DNA from: Candidatus Poribacteria bacterium
GTDB lineage: Bacteria > Poribacteria > WGA-4E > WGA-3G
DNA length: 39,238 nt
Assembly (NCBI GenBank): GCA_003635185.1
Contig: PYJA01000017.1
Location: 305 to 39,542 of the forward strand
Direction: 5' to 3'
The position numbers and the translations under genes were made by a program. This document shows positions 1 to 7,699 of this stretch, piece by piece (position 1 is the first letter of the stretch; each line of letters starts with the position of its first letter). The notes below the pieces were generated by a model, which was not told the DNA's origin, did not search any database, and saw only the letters and a list, made by a program, of their open reading frames with translations.

Positions 1-180
1 GGAAGCACCCTTATAGTTGTCATCACGCCATGTTTTGATCGCATCCCGAATCTTTTGAACAAGCGGCGGGAGTAACATGCCGTTACCCATTAGGGACAAT
101 TGCGTTGCATCTGGCATCCAACGAATTGATGGGTCAATAATTGCATGTGGAGATTCAGGGAAATCGGAGTGTAAAGCCAT
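1..180 (-). CDS. N-terminus of a type III restriction/helicase-like protein (partial)
   Basis: An open minus-strand frame begins with ATG at 178-180 and runs off the window edge, giving 60 residues. It starts MALHSDFPESPHAIIDPSIR and continues through a PPLVQKIRDAIKTWRDDNY segment. I recall the same layout (MAL-x-DFP-x-SP, then PxIRW, PPLV, W-x-D-x-Y-x-GAS) at the start of large DEAD/DEAH restriction endonuclease subunits of the BPTD_3080 or type III R type. Only the N-terminus is visible and no helicase motif is inside the window, so the family call comes from remembered N-terminal similarity. It would be a DNA translocase/nuclease of a restriction system. No cognate methyltransferase lies within about 6 kb. 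Confidence 0.5.
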   Translation of the reverse strand, partial: MALHSDFPESPHAIIDPSIRWMPDATQLSLMGNGMLLPPLVQKIRDAIKTWRDDNYKGAS

Positions 181-210
181 AATTATCTTTTGTTTTTATC
201 CCTGTTAGAC

Positions 211-317
211 AGGACTTATGTATTTCCCCTTGATAAGGGGGTTAGGGGGTTAAAAAGTTATTATTTCGGTATTTTACCCCTTATCAGGGGGACTTTTGAA
301 CCTATTGCGTCAGTCCT
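211..317. repeat. MITE-like inverted-repeat element, copy 1
   Basis: The segment starts AGGACTTATGTATT and ends ATTGCGTCAGTCCT, which is an imperfect terminal inverted repeat. Inside are a second inverted pair, CCCCTTGATAAGGGG and CCCCTTATCAGGGG. A larger relative with the same ends and the same inner arms lies at 18731-18890. A further lone end (AGGACTTACT) is at 461-470. No coding capacity is seen. It is probably a non-autonomous element or a REP-type repeat. Confidence 0.65.
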
Positions 318-451
318 CCCATATTCAAAGCTCTGCAAATCTTCTTAGCACCGGCAAGATTAGGTTGCAGTTCAAACGCCAAAAGTAAAACCTTGCGTGC
401 TTCTGGAAACAGATCGATTTCAACATAGAATTCAGCAATCTTTTGAGGGTA
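302..451 (-). pseudogene. C-terminal fragment of a TPR-like protein
   Basis: A minus-strand frame of 49 codons without a start, directly preceded by an in-frame TAA, ends with TAG at 302-304. It includes IAEFYVEIDLFPEARKVLLL and AFELQPNLAGAKKICRAL, the alternating small and aromatic pattern of one tetratricopeptide repeat plus a capping helix. The last residues are read from the edge of the neighbouring repeat element. This looks like the surviving tail of a decayed TPR gene cut by element insertion. The family call rests on pattern only. Confidence 0.4.
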
Positions 452-490
452 TTAACTAACAGGACTTACTTTTCTTAAATTGACACATAA

Positions 491-613
491 GGTGTTGTAA
501 ATATCTTGGATTTAATTGCTGTTGCAAATGCGTTTGGCAAAGCGGAACCCTATCTGAATGACGATGGTGTTGTGAATATTCAGGATTTGGTCATTGTTGC
601 GAATGCGTTTTGA
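491..613 (+). pseudogene. dockerin type I-like fragment
   Basis: After an in-frame TAA, a frame without any start codon reads GVVNILDLIAVANAFGKAEP and then a second unit, NDDGVVNIQDLVIVANAF, ending in TGA at 611-613. The two units of about 24 residues (D-G-x-V-N-I-x-D-L-x-x-V-A-N-A-F) match the duplicated Ca-binding loop-helix of type I dockerin domains, which usually form the C-terminus of secreted proteins. The first unit lacks its leading Asp. With no upstream body this is the relic of a lost secreted protein. Confidence 0.6.
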
Positions 614-634
614 TAAACGAGGTTATTCAATTAC

Positions 635-1525
635 CTATCCCATCGCAAGTCGTTTTTTCTGCTCTTCTAACATTTTCTTTTGACGTTTGACACGTTCTGG
701 TACCAAACGTTCCCGCGGTGCTGTCGGTTTGAAGTCTAAGCGATCTTTGTCCAATCCACATAAAACTGCCAACTCCACTGGAGAGAAATCGTCCGGATTC
801 TCACGATTGAAATTCATCGGTTCTTTAAGTGCAACTGGCGGATTTGTGATAAAGCGGGCACGTCCCGATGGATTTTGTGATGCAGAGTGCAAGATGAACG
901 GATGTAAGAGAACAACATCCCCCGCATTTCCAGTTATTTCCACAAAGTCTTTGCATTTTTCATACAACTGACCGAAACCTTGTCCCGGTAGTAACCCTTC
1001 TGGATGTGTGAACAGATGCTGTGCCACATGTTGAACCGAATCGCAGGCAACAAACGTCCCACCGCTTTTCGGAAAAATATCTGACCAAACAACGATAGTA
1101 AGCAATCCCTGCTCTGGGCTATCTAAAAAATGCCGAAAGAAATCACCATCTTTGTGCCAACCGGTGAAGTGCGACTCCGGCGGTTGCCATTCTGAATCTG
1201 CACCTAATTTAAAGTTGATGATAAATCCATCACCCCAAGAAGGTTCTGTATTGGCAATTCTGTCTTCGCCACCGAGCAGGTCACAGATAGCATCCCATGC
1301 TCTCGGTGCGATTTCCCGAATCGGCATACGATTCATGGAGGGTAGATGGATGCGCGGTTCTTCCCAAGTTGTAGGATCATCAGGATCATAGCCGAGACGT
1401 TTGAAAGCAAATGCTCGCCACTCTGCTGCTAATTCTCGCGAAAAGCAGTCTTTCAGGACAACATGTCCCTTCTCAACGAAATGGTGGACATCTGATTCTG
1501 TAAGTGTCTTGTAAGTTTTTGCCAT
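635..1525 (-). CDS. phytanoyl-CoA dioxygenase (PhyH) family protein
   Basis: A 296-aa Fe(II)/2-oxoglutarate-dependent oxygenase of the PhyH family. The double-stranded beta-helix motif is visible: GWHKDGDFF supplies the His124-x-Asp126 metal pair, LLHPFILHSAS supplies the distal His (His213, or less likely His208), and SGRARF supplies the Arg (222 or 224) that would bind the 2-oxoglutarate carboxylate. Length is typical. It would be a soluble cytoplasmic hydroxylase; the substrate cannot be told, as family members act on acyl-CoAs, amino acids, quorum signals and small secondary metabolites. It lies 9 bp downstream of the Tm-1-like gene on the same strand, so the two are probably co-transcribed. 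The ATG follows a purine-rich GAGAGAAG stretch. The family is heavily expanded in Poribacteria and Planctomycetes, to my knowledge. Confidence 0.9.
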   Translation of the reverse strand: MAKTYKTLTESDVHHFVEKGHVVLKDCFSRELAAEWRAFAFKRLGYDPDDPTTWEEPRIHLPSMNRMPIREIAPRAWDAICDLLGGEDRIANTEPSWGDGFIINFKLGADSEWQPPESHFTGWHKDGDFFRHFLDSPEQGLLTIVVWSDIFPKSGGTFVACDSVQHVAQHLFTHPEGLLPGQGFGQLYEKCKDFVEITGNAGDVVLLHPFILHSASQNPSGRARFITNPPVALKEPMNFNRENPDDFSPVELAVLCGLDKDRLDFKPTAPRERLVPERVKRQKKMLEEQKKRLAMG

Positions 1526-1534
1526 CTGCTTCTC

Positions 1535-2743
1535 TCATTTCAGGCTATCCAACAACGTTTCTGCAAGTTTTGTAGCGAATTCGTCATCGTTGATATGCGC
1601 GTCCATTTCAATGACCGTAACATTGTCACCGATGTGTGCCTTTAGATTCTCTCGCCACGCCTCTCGCGCTGCGGGTGAATCAAAAGGTTGCCCTGTTTTG
1701 TCAATTGCGGATACGCCTTGTGTTGGAATGAGGACAGTTGTCTGCCCTTTCGCTTCACTGAGTTTGCGTGCCATGATCTTGCCTAACTCAGCAGTTTCTT
1801 CGGGGGTTGTCCGCATGAGTGTGACCGTTGGATTATGTTGATAGAAATGTCGTTCACTAAACTTCTCTGGCACTGTATCAGGAGGACCAAAGTTCACCAT
1901 ATCCAAGGCACCGGGAGCAATTACTTGAGGTAAGCCTGCTTGTCCTGCGGCTTCTAATCGTTCGGGGCCGGCACTGAGAATTCCGCCTACCAATTCGTCT
2001 GCAAGTTCTGTCGTCGTCACGTCTAATACGCCAGCAAGGAATCCACCTTTAACGAGGTCTTCCATTGCATGCCCGCCTGTGCCTGTTGCATGAAAAACGA
2101 GGACTTCGTAGCCAGAAGCCTCAAGAATTTCACGCGCTTTTGTGACACACGGAGTTGTTACACCGAACATTGTGGCAGCGATTAGAGGTTTATCATCTGC
2201 TGCCTCTGGTGTTTCTGCGATTACCATTCCGACAATTGCGCCAGCAGCGTTTGCGAGAATTTGTCGTGACAAACGATTGATGCCTGCAATATCAACAACA
2301 GAATACATCATACTTATGTCTTTAGACTGCACATACGGGCTTGTATCACCTGAGGCAAGGGTTGAGACCATGAGTTTCGGAACACCTACGGGTAATGCCT
2401 GCATCGCTGTTGTTCCGATCGTGGTGCCAGCGGAGCCACCGAGTGAGATGATGCCATCAATTTCGCCAGCAACATGTTTTTCAGCGACAAGCGTTGCTGC
2501 GCCTTGTGCCATTACGGCAACACTATTGCCTCGGTCACCTTCGTCCCGCAGTGCTTTTAACGACGAACCACCAGCTTGTGCTACTTCATCAGCAGAAATA
2601 TCGGGTGTCAACTGTGGTTCTCCCAAGATTCCTGTGTTAACGACGCACGTTGAAACGCCACTTGATTCTATCTGTGCTTTGATGAAGCCAAATTCTATCC
2701 CTTTGGTATCCATTGTTCCGACAATACAAACTGTTTTCGCCAT
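1535..2743 (-). CDS. Tm-1-like ATP-binding domain protein (UPF0261)
   Basis: A 402-aa protein with the full length and hallmarks of the UPF0261/Tm-1-like family: GTMDTKG at residues 9-15 in a Rossmann-like N-terminal half, GGSAGT at 102-107 and SGDTSPYV at 131-138 as nucleotide-contact segments, then a C-terminal TIM-barrel-like half. The plant homologue (tomato Tm-1) binds ATP and inhibits tobamovirus replication; bacterial members lie in catabolic clusters and their reaction is not settled. The ATG at 2741-2743 is preceded by GGAGGT at good spacing. The neighbouring PhyH gene follows after 9 bp, which suggests a joint role in degrading or modifying a small organic compound. A 209-aa reading frame on the opposite strand is a shadow of this gene. 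Confidence 0.9.
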   Translation of the reverse strand: MAKTVCIVGTMDTKGIEFGFIKAQIESSGVSTCVVNTGILGEPQLTPDISADEVAQAGGSSLKALRDEGDRGNSVAVMAQGAATLVAEKHVAGEIDGIISLGGSAGTTIGTTAMQALPVGVPKLMVSTLASGDTSPYVQSKDISMMYSVVDIAGINRLSRQILANAAGAIVGMVIAETPEAADDKPLIAATMFGVTTPCVTKAREILEASGYEVLVFHATGTGGHAMEDLVKGGFLAGVLDVTTTELADELVGGILSAGPERLEAAGQAGLPQVIAPGALDMVNFGPPDTVPEKFSERHFYQHNPTVTLMRTTPEETAELGKIMARKLSEAKGQTTVLIPTQGVSAIDKTGQPFDSPAAREAWRENLKAHIGDNVTVIEMDAHINDDEFATKLAETLLDSLK

Positions 2744-3065
2744 CGGCAGAAACCTCCGTTATGTTTGTTGAATTGTGTTGGCAATTATATGATGATGTGT
2801 AAACTGTGTCAAGTTAATTTGTTTCGGTTGGTAGCAGGTTCGCAAGTGTATAATGGAGTGGATTTTTCAATTAACTTGACATTTTGATTGGTCTGAGGGA
2901 ACTCCGATGTCCGACTACCAAAGTCCTTCGTCGCGATCCAGAAATCGATCAGATAGAAAATGTGTCTCAACTATTTCAAAGTTCACCATATTAAAACTTT
3001 TTTGAAAGGTATTAACCCGTTTTTGCAGGCTAAAATACCTAAAACGAAACTTTTTTGAAAAAAAT
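2744..3065. other. intergenic stretch without a convincing gene
   Basis: This A+T-rich spacer separates the divergent minus-strand Tm-1/PhyH pair from the plus-strand operon at 3296. It contains GGGAACTCCGATGTCCGACTA near 2897, a degenerate relative of the hairpin arm GGGAACTCCGATTCCCGACTA inside the element at 38765-38891. That match suggests an old copy of the repeat. No RNA gene or supported coding region is seen. Confidence 0.5.
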
Positions 3066-3094
3066 TTGCATTCCACTTTATTCTGTGTTATAAT
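3066..3094 (+). promoter_or_regulatory. sigma-70-like promoter
   Basis: TTGCAT (3066-3071), a 17-bp spacer, and a perfect TATAAT (3089-3094). It is the best promoter upstream of the operon beginning at 3296 and would give a 5' leader of about 195 nt, which is strongly structured. Confidence 0.65.
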
Positions 3095-3164
3095 ACTAAT
3101 TACGACCAAAATGAGATTATCCTGCATTGGGTATCCTTTATCTAACATCATATAATAGATAATC

Positions 3165-3272
3165 TCGGCTTGGTCGCTGGGGGTGCCCGCTGTTTTTTTT
3201 AAGTCGGCGGCATCCCCGGCGACCAGCCGACGGACCAGGAAACCCATAAACACTTAACGCCCCACTTAAGTG
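3165..3272 (+). promoter_or_regulatory. structured 5' leader with two hairpins
   Basis: The left arm at 3165-3187 (TCGGCTTGGTCGCTGGGG...) pairs with the right arm at 3209-3230 (...CCCCGGCGACCAGCCGA). In RNA it has one bulged U and two G-U wobbles but otherwise continuous pairing over about 22 bp. The loop holds a run of eight T. A shorter competing stem inside the left arm (TGGG/GCCCG) is directly followed by that T run and so resembles an intrinsic terminator. A second hairpin, CACTTAA at 3251-3257 with TTAAGTG at 3266-3272, ends ten bases before the ribosome binding site. The layout resembles an attenuator or cis-regulatory RNA. The pairing is visible; the function is inferred. Confidence 0.45.
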
Positions 3273-3295
3273 TGGCACAACAAGGAGGTAAAAGA

Positions 3296-4306
3296 ATGCC
3301 TCGAAGTTTTTACACTAAATGGATAATCGTCGGCTTTGTGCTGTTGATTATCGTAGCTGGTGCGTGTTATCTGTGGTATCAATACGATACCGCACCTGAC
3401 AGAAAAGCGGCTGCCGATGCCGAAGAACTGCTACGCCAATCGGAAATAGCCAAAAAGGTTTCCGGCACGGATAGCAAAACGGAACAGGCAGCCGACAAGG
3501 CATCTGCGGAAAGCAACACGCCAACCGCAGAGAAACCTATAACTGATGATGTCGTAGGAACGACTTCATCTAATCCGATGTTTGCAGATGGTGTACCGGA
3601 ACACTTGCACTGTCCGGAAGAATGGATTGGCATGTACGCAAAAACATTCAAAGGAGACTTTCATGAACTCGGGCGTATTATGCAACCTCGTATTGATGAG
3701 ATCCTCTCCAAGTACAACCCACACCGTCCGCTTACCGAAGTGTGGCCGTTATTCATTGCGGCTGAAAAATCCTATTATGCCAATGCTGATCCCGAACTTT
3801 CGGACCCTGGACAAGCAAGAGGGAGATTCGATTGGGAATATCAAAATCTGCTGGATTTCCCAGAGGTTTTTGTGCTTAACATGACAGATATGAGATTATA
3901 TCCGGACCGCTTTGAACTCCTGCGGGATGTAGACCACTTTGAAACAATGCGGCAAGTCGCTATAGGGCATTGGGACCCCGACTTGAATCTGCATAAACTT
4001 CAGGATGGTCGTGAATTACGTACCAGAACAGGGTACAGATACGAGGCCATAGCGGAAAATACGGGTATCAATGCGAAAGGACAATTTTACTACACAAGTA
4101 CGCAGAGTGGGTTTAGTCACTCCGGCAAAGATGCCGAACTGATAAAAATCTACTTGTCAGAAACATCAGATGAAGAACTGGCACAGCTGGGGGGATGGAA
4201 CTATAACATAGACCCCTATGCTACAGGTATGTATACGTTACCCGAGGATGCCACAGAGCGCATCCTTGAAAGAAACCGAAACGCTTATGGAGGATTAAAA
4301 AAATGA
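3296..4306 (+). CDS. membrane-anchored protein of unknown function
   Basis: Function not recognised. The ATG at 3296 was preferred over the upstream GTG at 3272 because AAGGAGG at 3282-3288 sits 7 bp before it. The 336-aa product has one hydrophobic segment at about residues 9-27 (WIIVGFVLLIIVAGACYLWY) with positive residues before it, suggesting a signal anchor with the body outside. A low-complexity Ala/Lys/Glu/Thr linker follows to about residue 90. The globular remainder has no motif I can name; it is rich in Tyr, Asp and Trp (for example CPEEWIGMYAKTF) and ends in a charged helix. The stop overlaps the next ATG by 4 bp, so the two proteins are translationally coupled and may form a membrane/secreted pair. 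Confidence 0.75.
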   Translation: MPRSFYTKWIIVGFVLLIIVAGACYLWYQYDTAPDRKAAADAEELLRQSEIAKKVSGTDSKTEQAADKASAESNTPTAEKPITDDVVGTTSSNPMFADGVPEHLHCPEEWIGMYAKTFKGDFHELGRIMQPRIDEILSKYNPHRPLTEVWPLFIAAEKSYYANADPELSDPGQARGRFDWEYQNLLDFPEVFVLNMTDMRLYPDRFELLRDVDHFETMRQVAIGHWDPDLNLHKLQDGRELRTRTGYRYEAIAENTGINAKGQFYYTSTQSGFSHSGKDAELIKIYLSETSDEELAQLGGWNYNIDPYATGMYTLPEDATERILERNRNAYGGLKK

Positions 4307-5040
4307 AAAGCCGTTTTCTGACGCTTTTATTAATGCTTACATTCATGCTTATAACCGTAGTCATGGGATGGGGTTATGGCATTTCCACAGTCACCCATGA
4401 TTGGACAACTCCCGAAAATGAACAGTCTGCGAATGATCCACTATTTGGATCCGCTTACAAATACGCAGCGAAAGGGCATAGTGTGAGTCCATCTACGAAC
4501 ACCTCAACCTACTGGGTTTCGTCGTATAGTAGTGTATCATTAGAGGTAACTGCCGAGTTACTAAGTATAGGGGGCGAAATGAACGTGACCGGGTGGACTG
4601 AAGCGACTTCCGATCAGGGATTAGTGAGTCCGCCCTCTAGGGATAGCGTTCGTACGGATAAAATAGTACACGGTTCGGACGGTACACATTACTTCTACGA
4701 CGCAAAACACGCAACCGATACGACGGGAAATGCAAGCGCAATGACAGCGTACAAAGCGCATCCTGTCGCAGCCTATTCTTCCAATAAGTTAAGCCCCCAC
4801 CTCTTACTCCCATGGAATGAGAGGCTTGAACGAAATTACTCCCATTCTGCGGGGGCTTATGCGTATTTTTCCGATGAAAATACGCCCTCGGAACTTCCTG
4901 ATCTCAATCCTTATGCGACGGGAGATTTAGCTGTGACTTCTCGGTCATCTCTCAATCTCGGTATAGATTCTGTCACGTTCTCAACGCCCTGGTGCACGGG
5001 CAGTTCGGCGCATGCACCAGGACCGTGTCCTGGCCCCTAA
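4303..5040 (+). CDS. secreted protein of unknown function
   Basis: A 245-aa protein beginning with a clear Sec signal peptide (MKSRFLTLLLMLTFMLITVV, followed by MGWGYG). The mature part is Ser/Thr/Asn/Tyr-rich and low in Lys, typical of an extracytoplasmic beta-rich protein. It ends with two cysteines in a Pro-rich tail (WCTGSSAHAPGPCPGP). No family is recognised. Its ATG overlaps the upstream stop (ATGA), which couples it to the membrane-anchored protein, and a strong terminator follows 28 bp after the stop. The pair therefore forms a complete two-gene operon with its own promoter, leader and terminator. Confidence 0.75.
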   Translation: MKSRFLTLLLMLTFMLITVVMGWGYGISTVTHDWTTPENEQSANDPLFGSAYKYAAKGHSVSPSTNTSTYWVSSYSSVSLEVTAELLSIGGEMNVTGWTEATSDQGLVSPPSRDSVRTDKIVHGSDGTHYFYDAKHATDTTGNASAMTAYKAHPVAAYSSNKLSPHLLLPWNERLERNYSHSAGAYAYFSDENTPSELPDLNPYATGDLAVTSRSSLNLGIDSVTFSTPWCTGSSAHAPGPCPGP

Positions 5041-5067
5041 AACTTCTTGACTTTGACACATAACCTA

Positions 5068-5097
5068 AAAGCAAGTACTACGGTACTTGCTTTTTTT
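5068..5097 (+). terminator. rho-independent terminator
   Basis: GCAAGTAC (5071-5078), the tetraloop TACG, GTACTTGC (5083-5090), then seven T. Flanking A residues extend the stem against the T run, so it may also work on the other strand. Confidence 0.9.
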
Positions 5098-5308
5098 ATT
5101 GTAAGCGTTCCAATTCCGTTGTTGCCTCGTTGTAATTTGCATATCTCCACATAAATTGGATATTTTTTAGAAGTTATGCTATTCTTTAAACAAGAGAAGG
5201 GGAACTATACGAAAATTACGGAAAGAGACAGATAAAGCGGCAGGACAAAAAAATAACGATGCTCCAACACCTGCTGAACAATTGCAGGACAAGACATCGC
5301 AATAAAAA

Positions 5309-5384
5309 TGGTGGAGGATACCAGACTTGAACTGGTGACCCCTTGCATGCCATGCAAGTGCTCTCCCAACTGAGCTAATCCCCC
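5309..5384 (-). tRNA. tRNA-Ala(GGC)
   Basis: A full cloverleaf reads on the minus strand. The acceptor arm GGGGGAT pairs with ATCCTCC (one G-U); the D arm is GCTC/GAGC; the anticodon arm is CTTGC-ATGGCAT-GCAAG with anticodon GGC; the variable loop has 5 nt; the T arm is ACCAG-TTCAAGT-CTGGT. The discriminator A is followed by an encoded CCA at 5309-5311 and then a T run. The anticodon GGC decodes alanine GCC/GCU. Total length is 76 nt with CCA. Confidence 0.97.
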
Positions 5385-5458
5385 ACGTTATTTAACTCTT
5401 TTAATGATAACATATATCTGCGTAAAATGCAAATAAATTTTAGTTTTTCTGGGAAATT

Positions 5459-6292
5459 ATGGATAATAGTGAAATGGATATATTCTTTTATTTTGCAGAT
5501 CAGCCGGATAGTGAAGTAGGACTCGCCATCGGTGCGTTACTTATTGCACAAAGTGAATATCCAAATGTTGATATTGACGACTACCTTCAAAAGTTAGGTG
5601 AAATGGCGGATGAAGTGCGGGAGAGGATATCTGAAACGTCACCACCTCACGAACAGATCGCTGAATACAATCGCTATTTCTTTACGGAAAATAGATTCAA
5701 AAGAGAGATTGTCGGTTTTTACGATCCCGCTAACAACTATCTCAATGATGTGATTGATAGAAGAATCGGCATTGATGTAACGCTTTATGTGTTGTATATT
5801 GAAATCGGTAGGAAAGCGGGTTTGCCACTTTCAGCAGTAAATGTGCCCTTCCAATGCATTGTCAAGTATAAATTCAAGCATTTTGATATTTTTTTAGATT
5901 TAGGTGACGAAGGACGGATTATTTCGGAGGAAGCACTCCGAGTGAAGTTAGAAATTGCATACGGAGATGAGGCTGACCTACAGCGTAGATCGCTCAATGA
6001 AGATGCAAATAAGGAGACGTTAGCTCGGATCTTACGTAATTTGGCACGGATATATACTGATGAGAATGAATACGACAAAGCAATTCAAGCCCTTAAACGA
6101 ATCACATGGCTTACACCACGGTATATGACACCATACCGCCGCCTCGGACATCTCTTCTATCAGATAGGCAATTATAATGAAGCATTGACCGCTTATGAGA
6201 CGTATTTAGATGGTACAGAGATCCCATTCAACGAAGAACAAGTGATTGAGAATATTCGGATGCTCCGAAGGATACTTGCGAAGATGAATTAG
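5459..6292 (+). CDS. SirB1-type transglutaminase-like protein with TPR
   Basis: A 277-aa protein of the SirB1/YchA (Transglut_core2) type. The central segment at about residues 85-140 holds the family signature N-x-(F/Y)-L-N-x-V-(I/L)-x-R-R-x-G-I (NNYLNDVIDRRIGIDVTLYV), then GRKAGLPLSAVNVPFQCIVKY, where most relatives have PGHF. Residues 190-277 form two TPR-like helical hairpins (ARIYTDENEYDKAIQALKRI and LGHLFYQIGNYNEALTAYET). Family members are thought to lack protease activity and to act as scaffolds; the exact role is unknown. The start is the first ATG (5459); Met6 is an alternative and neither has a strong ribosome site. It ends 9 bp before the methyltransferase gene and likely starts that operon. 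Confidence 0.8.
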   Translation: MDNSEMDIFFYFADQPDSEVGLAIGALLIAQSEYPNVDIDDYLQKLGEMADEVRERISETSPPHEQIAEYNRYFFTENRFKREIVGFYDPANNYLNDVIDRRIGIDVTLYVLYIEIGRKAGLPLSAVNVPFQCIVKYKFKHFDIFLDLGDEGRIISEEALRVKLEIAYGDEADLQRRSLNEDANKETLARILRNLARIYTDENEYDKAIQALKRITWLTPRYMTPYRRLGHLFYQIGNYNEALTAYETYLDGTEIPFNEEQVIENIRMLRRILAKMN

Positions 6293-6301
6293 GGAGTTTT
6301 C

Positions 6302-7699
6302 ATGATAACCAAAACCGAAATTGTCAACGAAAAATTAAATCCTAATTCTCCCTTTTTCTCTGTTGTCCTCGCGCCAACCAATGAGGAACAGCAGCTGCTT
6401 TTTGCGCTCAAAAACCTCGGCAAACTACCAGAGGGTTTTGATGGTGAGTTGTTTGTGCCTTTACTGGAACACCACAATCCGAAAATTCGGTGTCTCGCTG
6501 TAAAAAATGTTGGAAAGTTAAAAGATGTCCGTTTTTTAACGAAACTCGTCGCGTTTGCCGAAGCCGAGAAAAACACAATCGCTCGCCGTGAAGCAGTATC
6601 AGCAATAGGCAGACTCAAAACAGAAAACGCAATTCCGATTTTGACCCAATTTACCACGGACACTGATCCAAAGATTATACTGCAGGCACTGCGCGGTTTA
6701 CTTTACTTCAGAGAACATCCTGAAGTCCAATCAGCGTTAGCCTCTCTTGCTGAACACCCTAATGAATTGATCCGAGAACAGATAGCAAGAGAGCTGAAGG
6801 GGCCTGGACGAACAGAAACCGCCAAAACGCGAAATCACCCTGCGAGTCCAGAAGCGCTTAAAAATGTCCTGGTCCGTGCCGATGTTCAGGATGTGTTAAA
6901 AGTTATTCCCGACGAATCTATCCACCTTACTTTTACATCTCCGCCATATTACAATGCGCGCGACTATACCATTTTTCCGAGTTATGAAGCGTATCTTGAT
7001 TTTCTAACTGCTGTATTTAGGGAAACGCATCGTATTACGAAAGAGGGAAGGTTCTTTGTTCTTAATACATCACCTGTTATTGTGCCACGCATTAGCCGCG
7101 CCCATTCCAGTAAGCGGTATGCAATCCCTTACGACATTCACCCGCGTCTTACCGAAATCGGATGGGAGTTTATTGACGACATCGTATGGGTAAAACCGGA
7201 ATACGCCGCGAAGAATCGAAATGGCGGATTTTTCCAACACCGTAAACCGCTCGGTTACAAGGCGAATTCAGTCACTGAAAGCGTTATGGTGTACCGTAAG
7301 AAAACAGACAAATTGATTGACTGGAATATACGGCAGTATAACGACGATACTATTGATGCAAGCAAAGTTATAGGCGAATATGAAAAAACGAATGTTTGGC
7401 AAATCAATCCAGCTACTGACAAAGTGCACCCTGCAGTTTTTCCGCCTGAGTTGGCTGCGCGTGTTGTTCAATATTATTCTTTTAAAGGTGACCTCGTCTT
7501 TGACCCATTTGGTGGAAGTGGGACTGTCGGATATGTTGCCCTTGCTCAGGAAAGATGTTATTTTCTTTGTGAAAAAGAAGCTGAATATATTGAATGTGCT
7601 GAGCAGATGCTTGGTAGCACTTTGTCCACTATTAGCAAACCACGTATTCTTTCATTAGAAGGATTTAAAGCAGAGATATCAGGTCTGCAGAAAAGATGA
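6302..7699 (+). CDS. HEAT-repeat-fused DNA methyltransferase (beta-class)
   Basis: A 465-aa protein with two parts. Residues about 45-165 are HEAT/Armadillo-like helical pairs, such as LLEHHNPKIRCLAVKNVGKL and AEKNTIARREAVSAIGRL. Residues about 187-440 form an S-adenosylmethionine-dependent DNA methyltransferase with permuted (beta) motif order: catalytic motif IV FTSPPYYNARDY (TSPPY, 212-216) comes before the cofactor motif I region FDPFGGSGT (400-408). A Ser-Pro-Pro-Tyr motif is typical of N4-cytosine enzymes but also occurs in N6-adenine enzymes. No restriction gene is adjacent, so it looks orphan. The ribosome site GGGAG overlaps the upstream stop. Its stop overlaps the tsaB ATG by 4 bp. 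The HEAT module probably mediates protein or DNA contacts. Confidence 0.85.
   Translation: MITKTEIVNEKLNPNSPFFSVVLAPTNEEQQLLFALKNLGKLPEGFDGELFVPLLEHHNPKIRCLAVKNVGKLKDVRFLTKLVAFAEAEKNTIARREAVSAIGRLKTENAIPILTQFTTDTDPKIILQALRGLLYFREHPEVQSALASLAEHPNELIREQIARELKGPGRTETAKTRNHPASPEALKNVLVRADVQDVLKVIPDESIHLTFTSPPYYNARDYTIFPSYEAYLDFLTAVFRETHRITKEGRFFVLNTSPVIVPRISRAHSSKRYAIPYDIHPRLTEIGWEFIDDIVWVKPEYAAKNRNGGFFQHRKPLGYKANSVTESVMVYRKKTDKLIDWNIRQYNDDTIDASKVIGEYEKTNVWQINPATDKVHPAVFPPELAARVVQYYSFKGDLVFDPFGGSGTVGYVALAQERCYFLCEKEAEYIECAEQMLGSTLSTISKPRILSLEGFKAEISGLQKR

Noticed and set aside
2142..2771. 209-codon frame antisense to the Tm-1-like gene
   Set aside because: It is a mirror of codon bias in a well-supported gene on the other strand.
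2915..3253. 112-codon minus-strand open frame
   Set aside because: It overlaps the promoter and structured leader of the plus-strand operon, is Phe/Lys-rich and low-complexity in its middle, and has no recognisable domain or ribosome site. It may include an old relic.
5210..5305. Short plus-strand peptide rich in Lys, Gln and Ala before the tRNA
   Set aside because: It has no start codon after an in-frame stop and is only 31 residues; it could be the tail of a lost gene but cannot be assigned.
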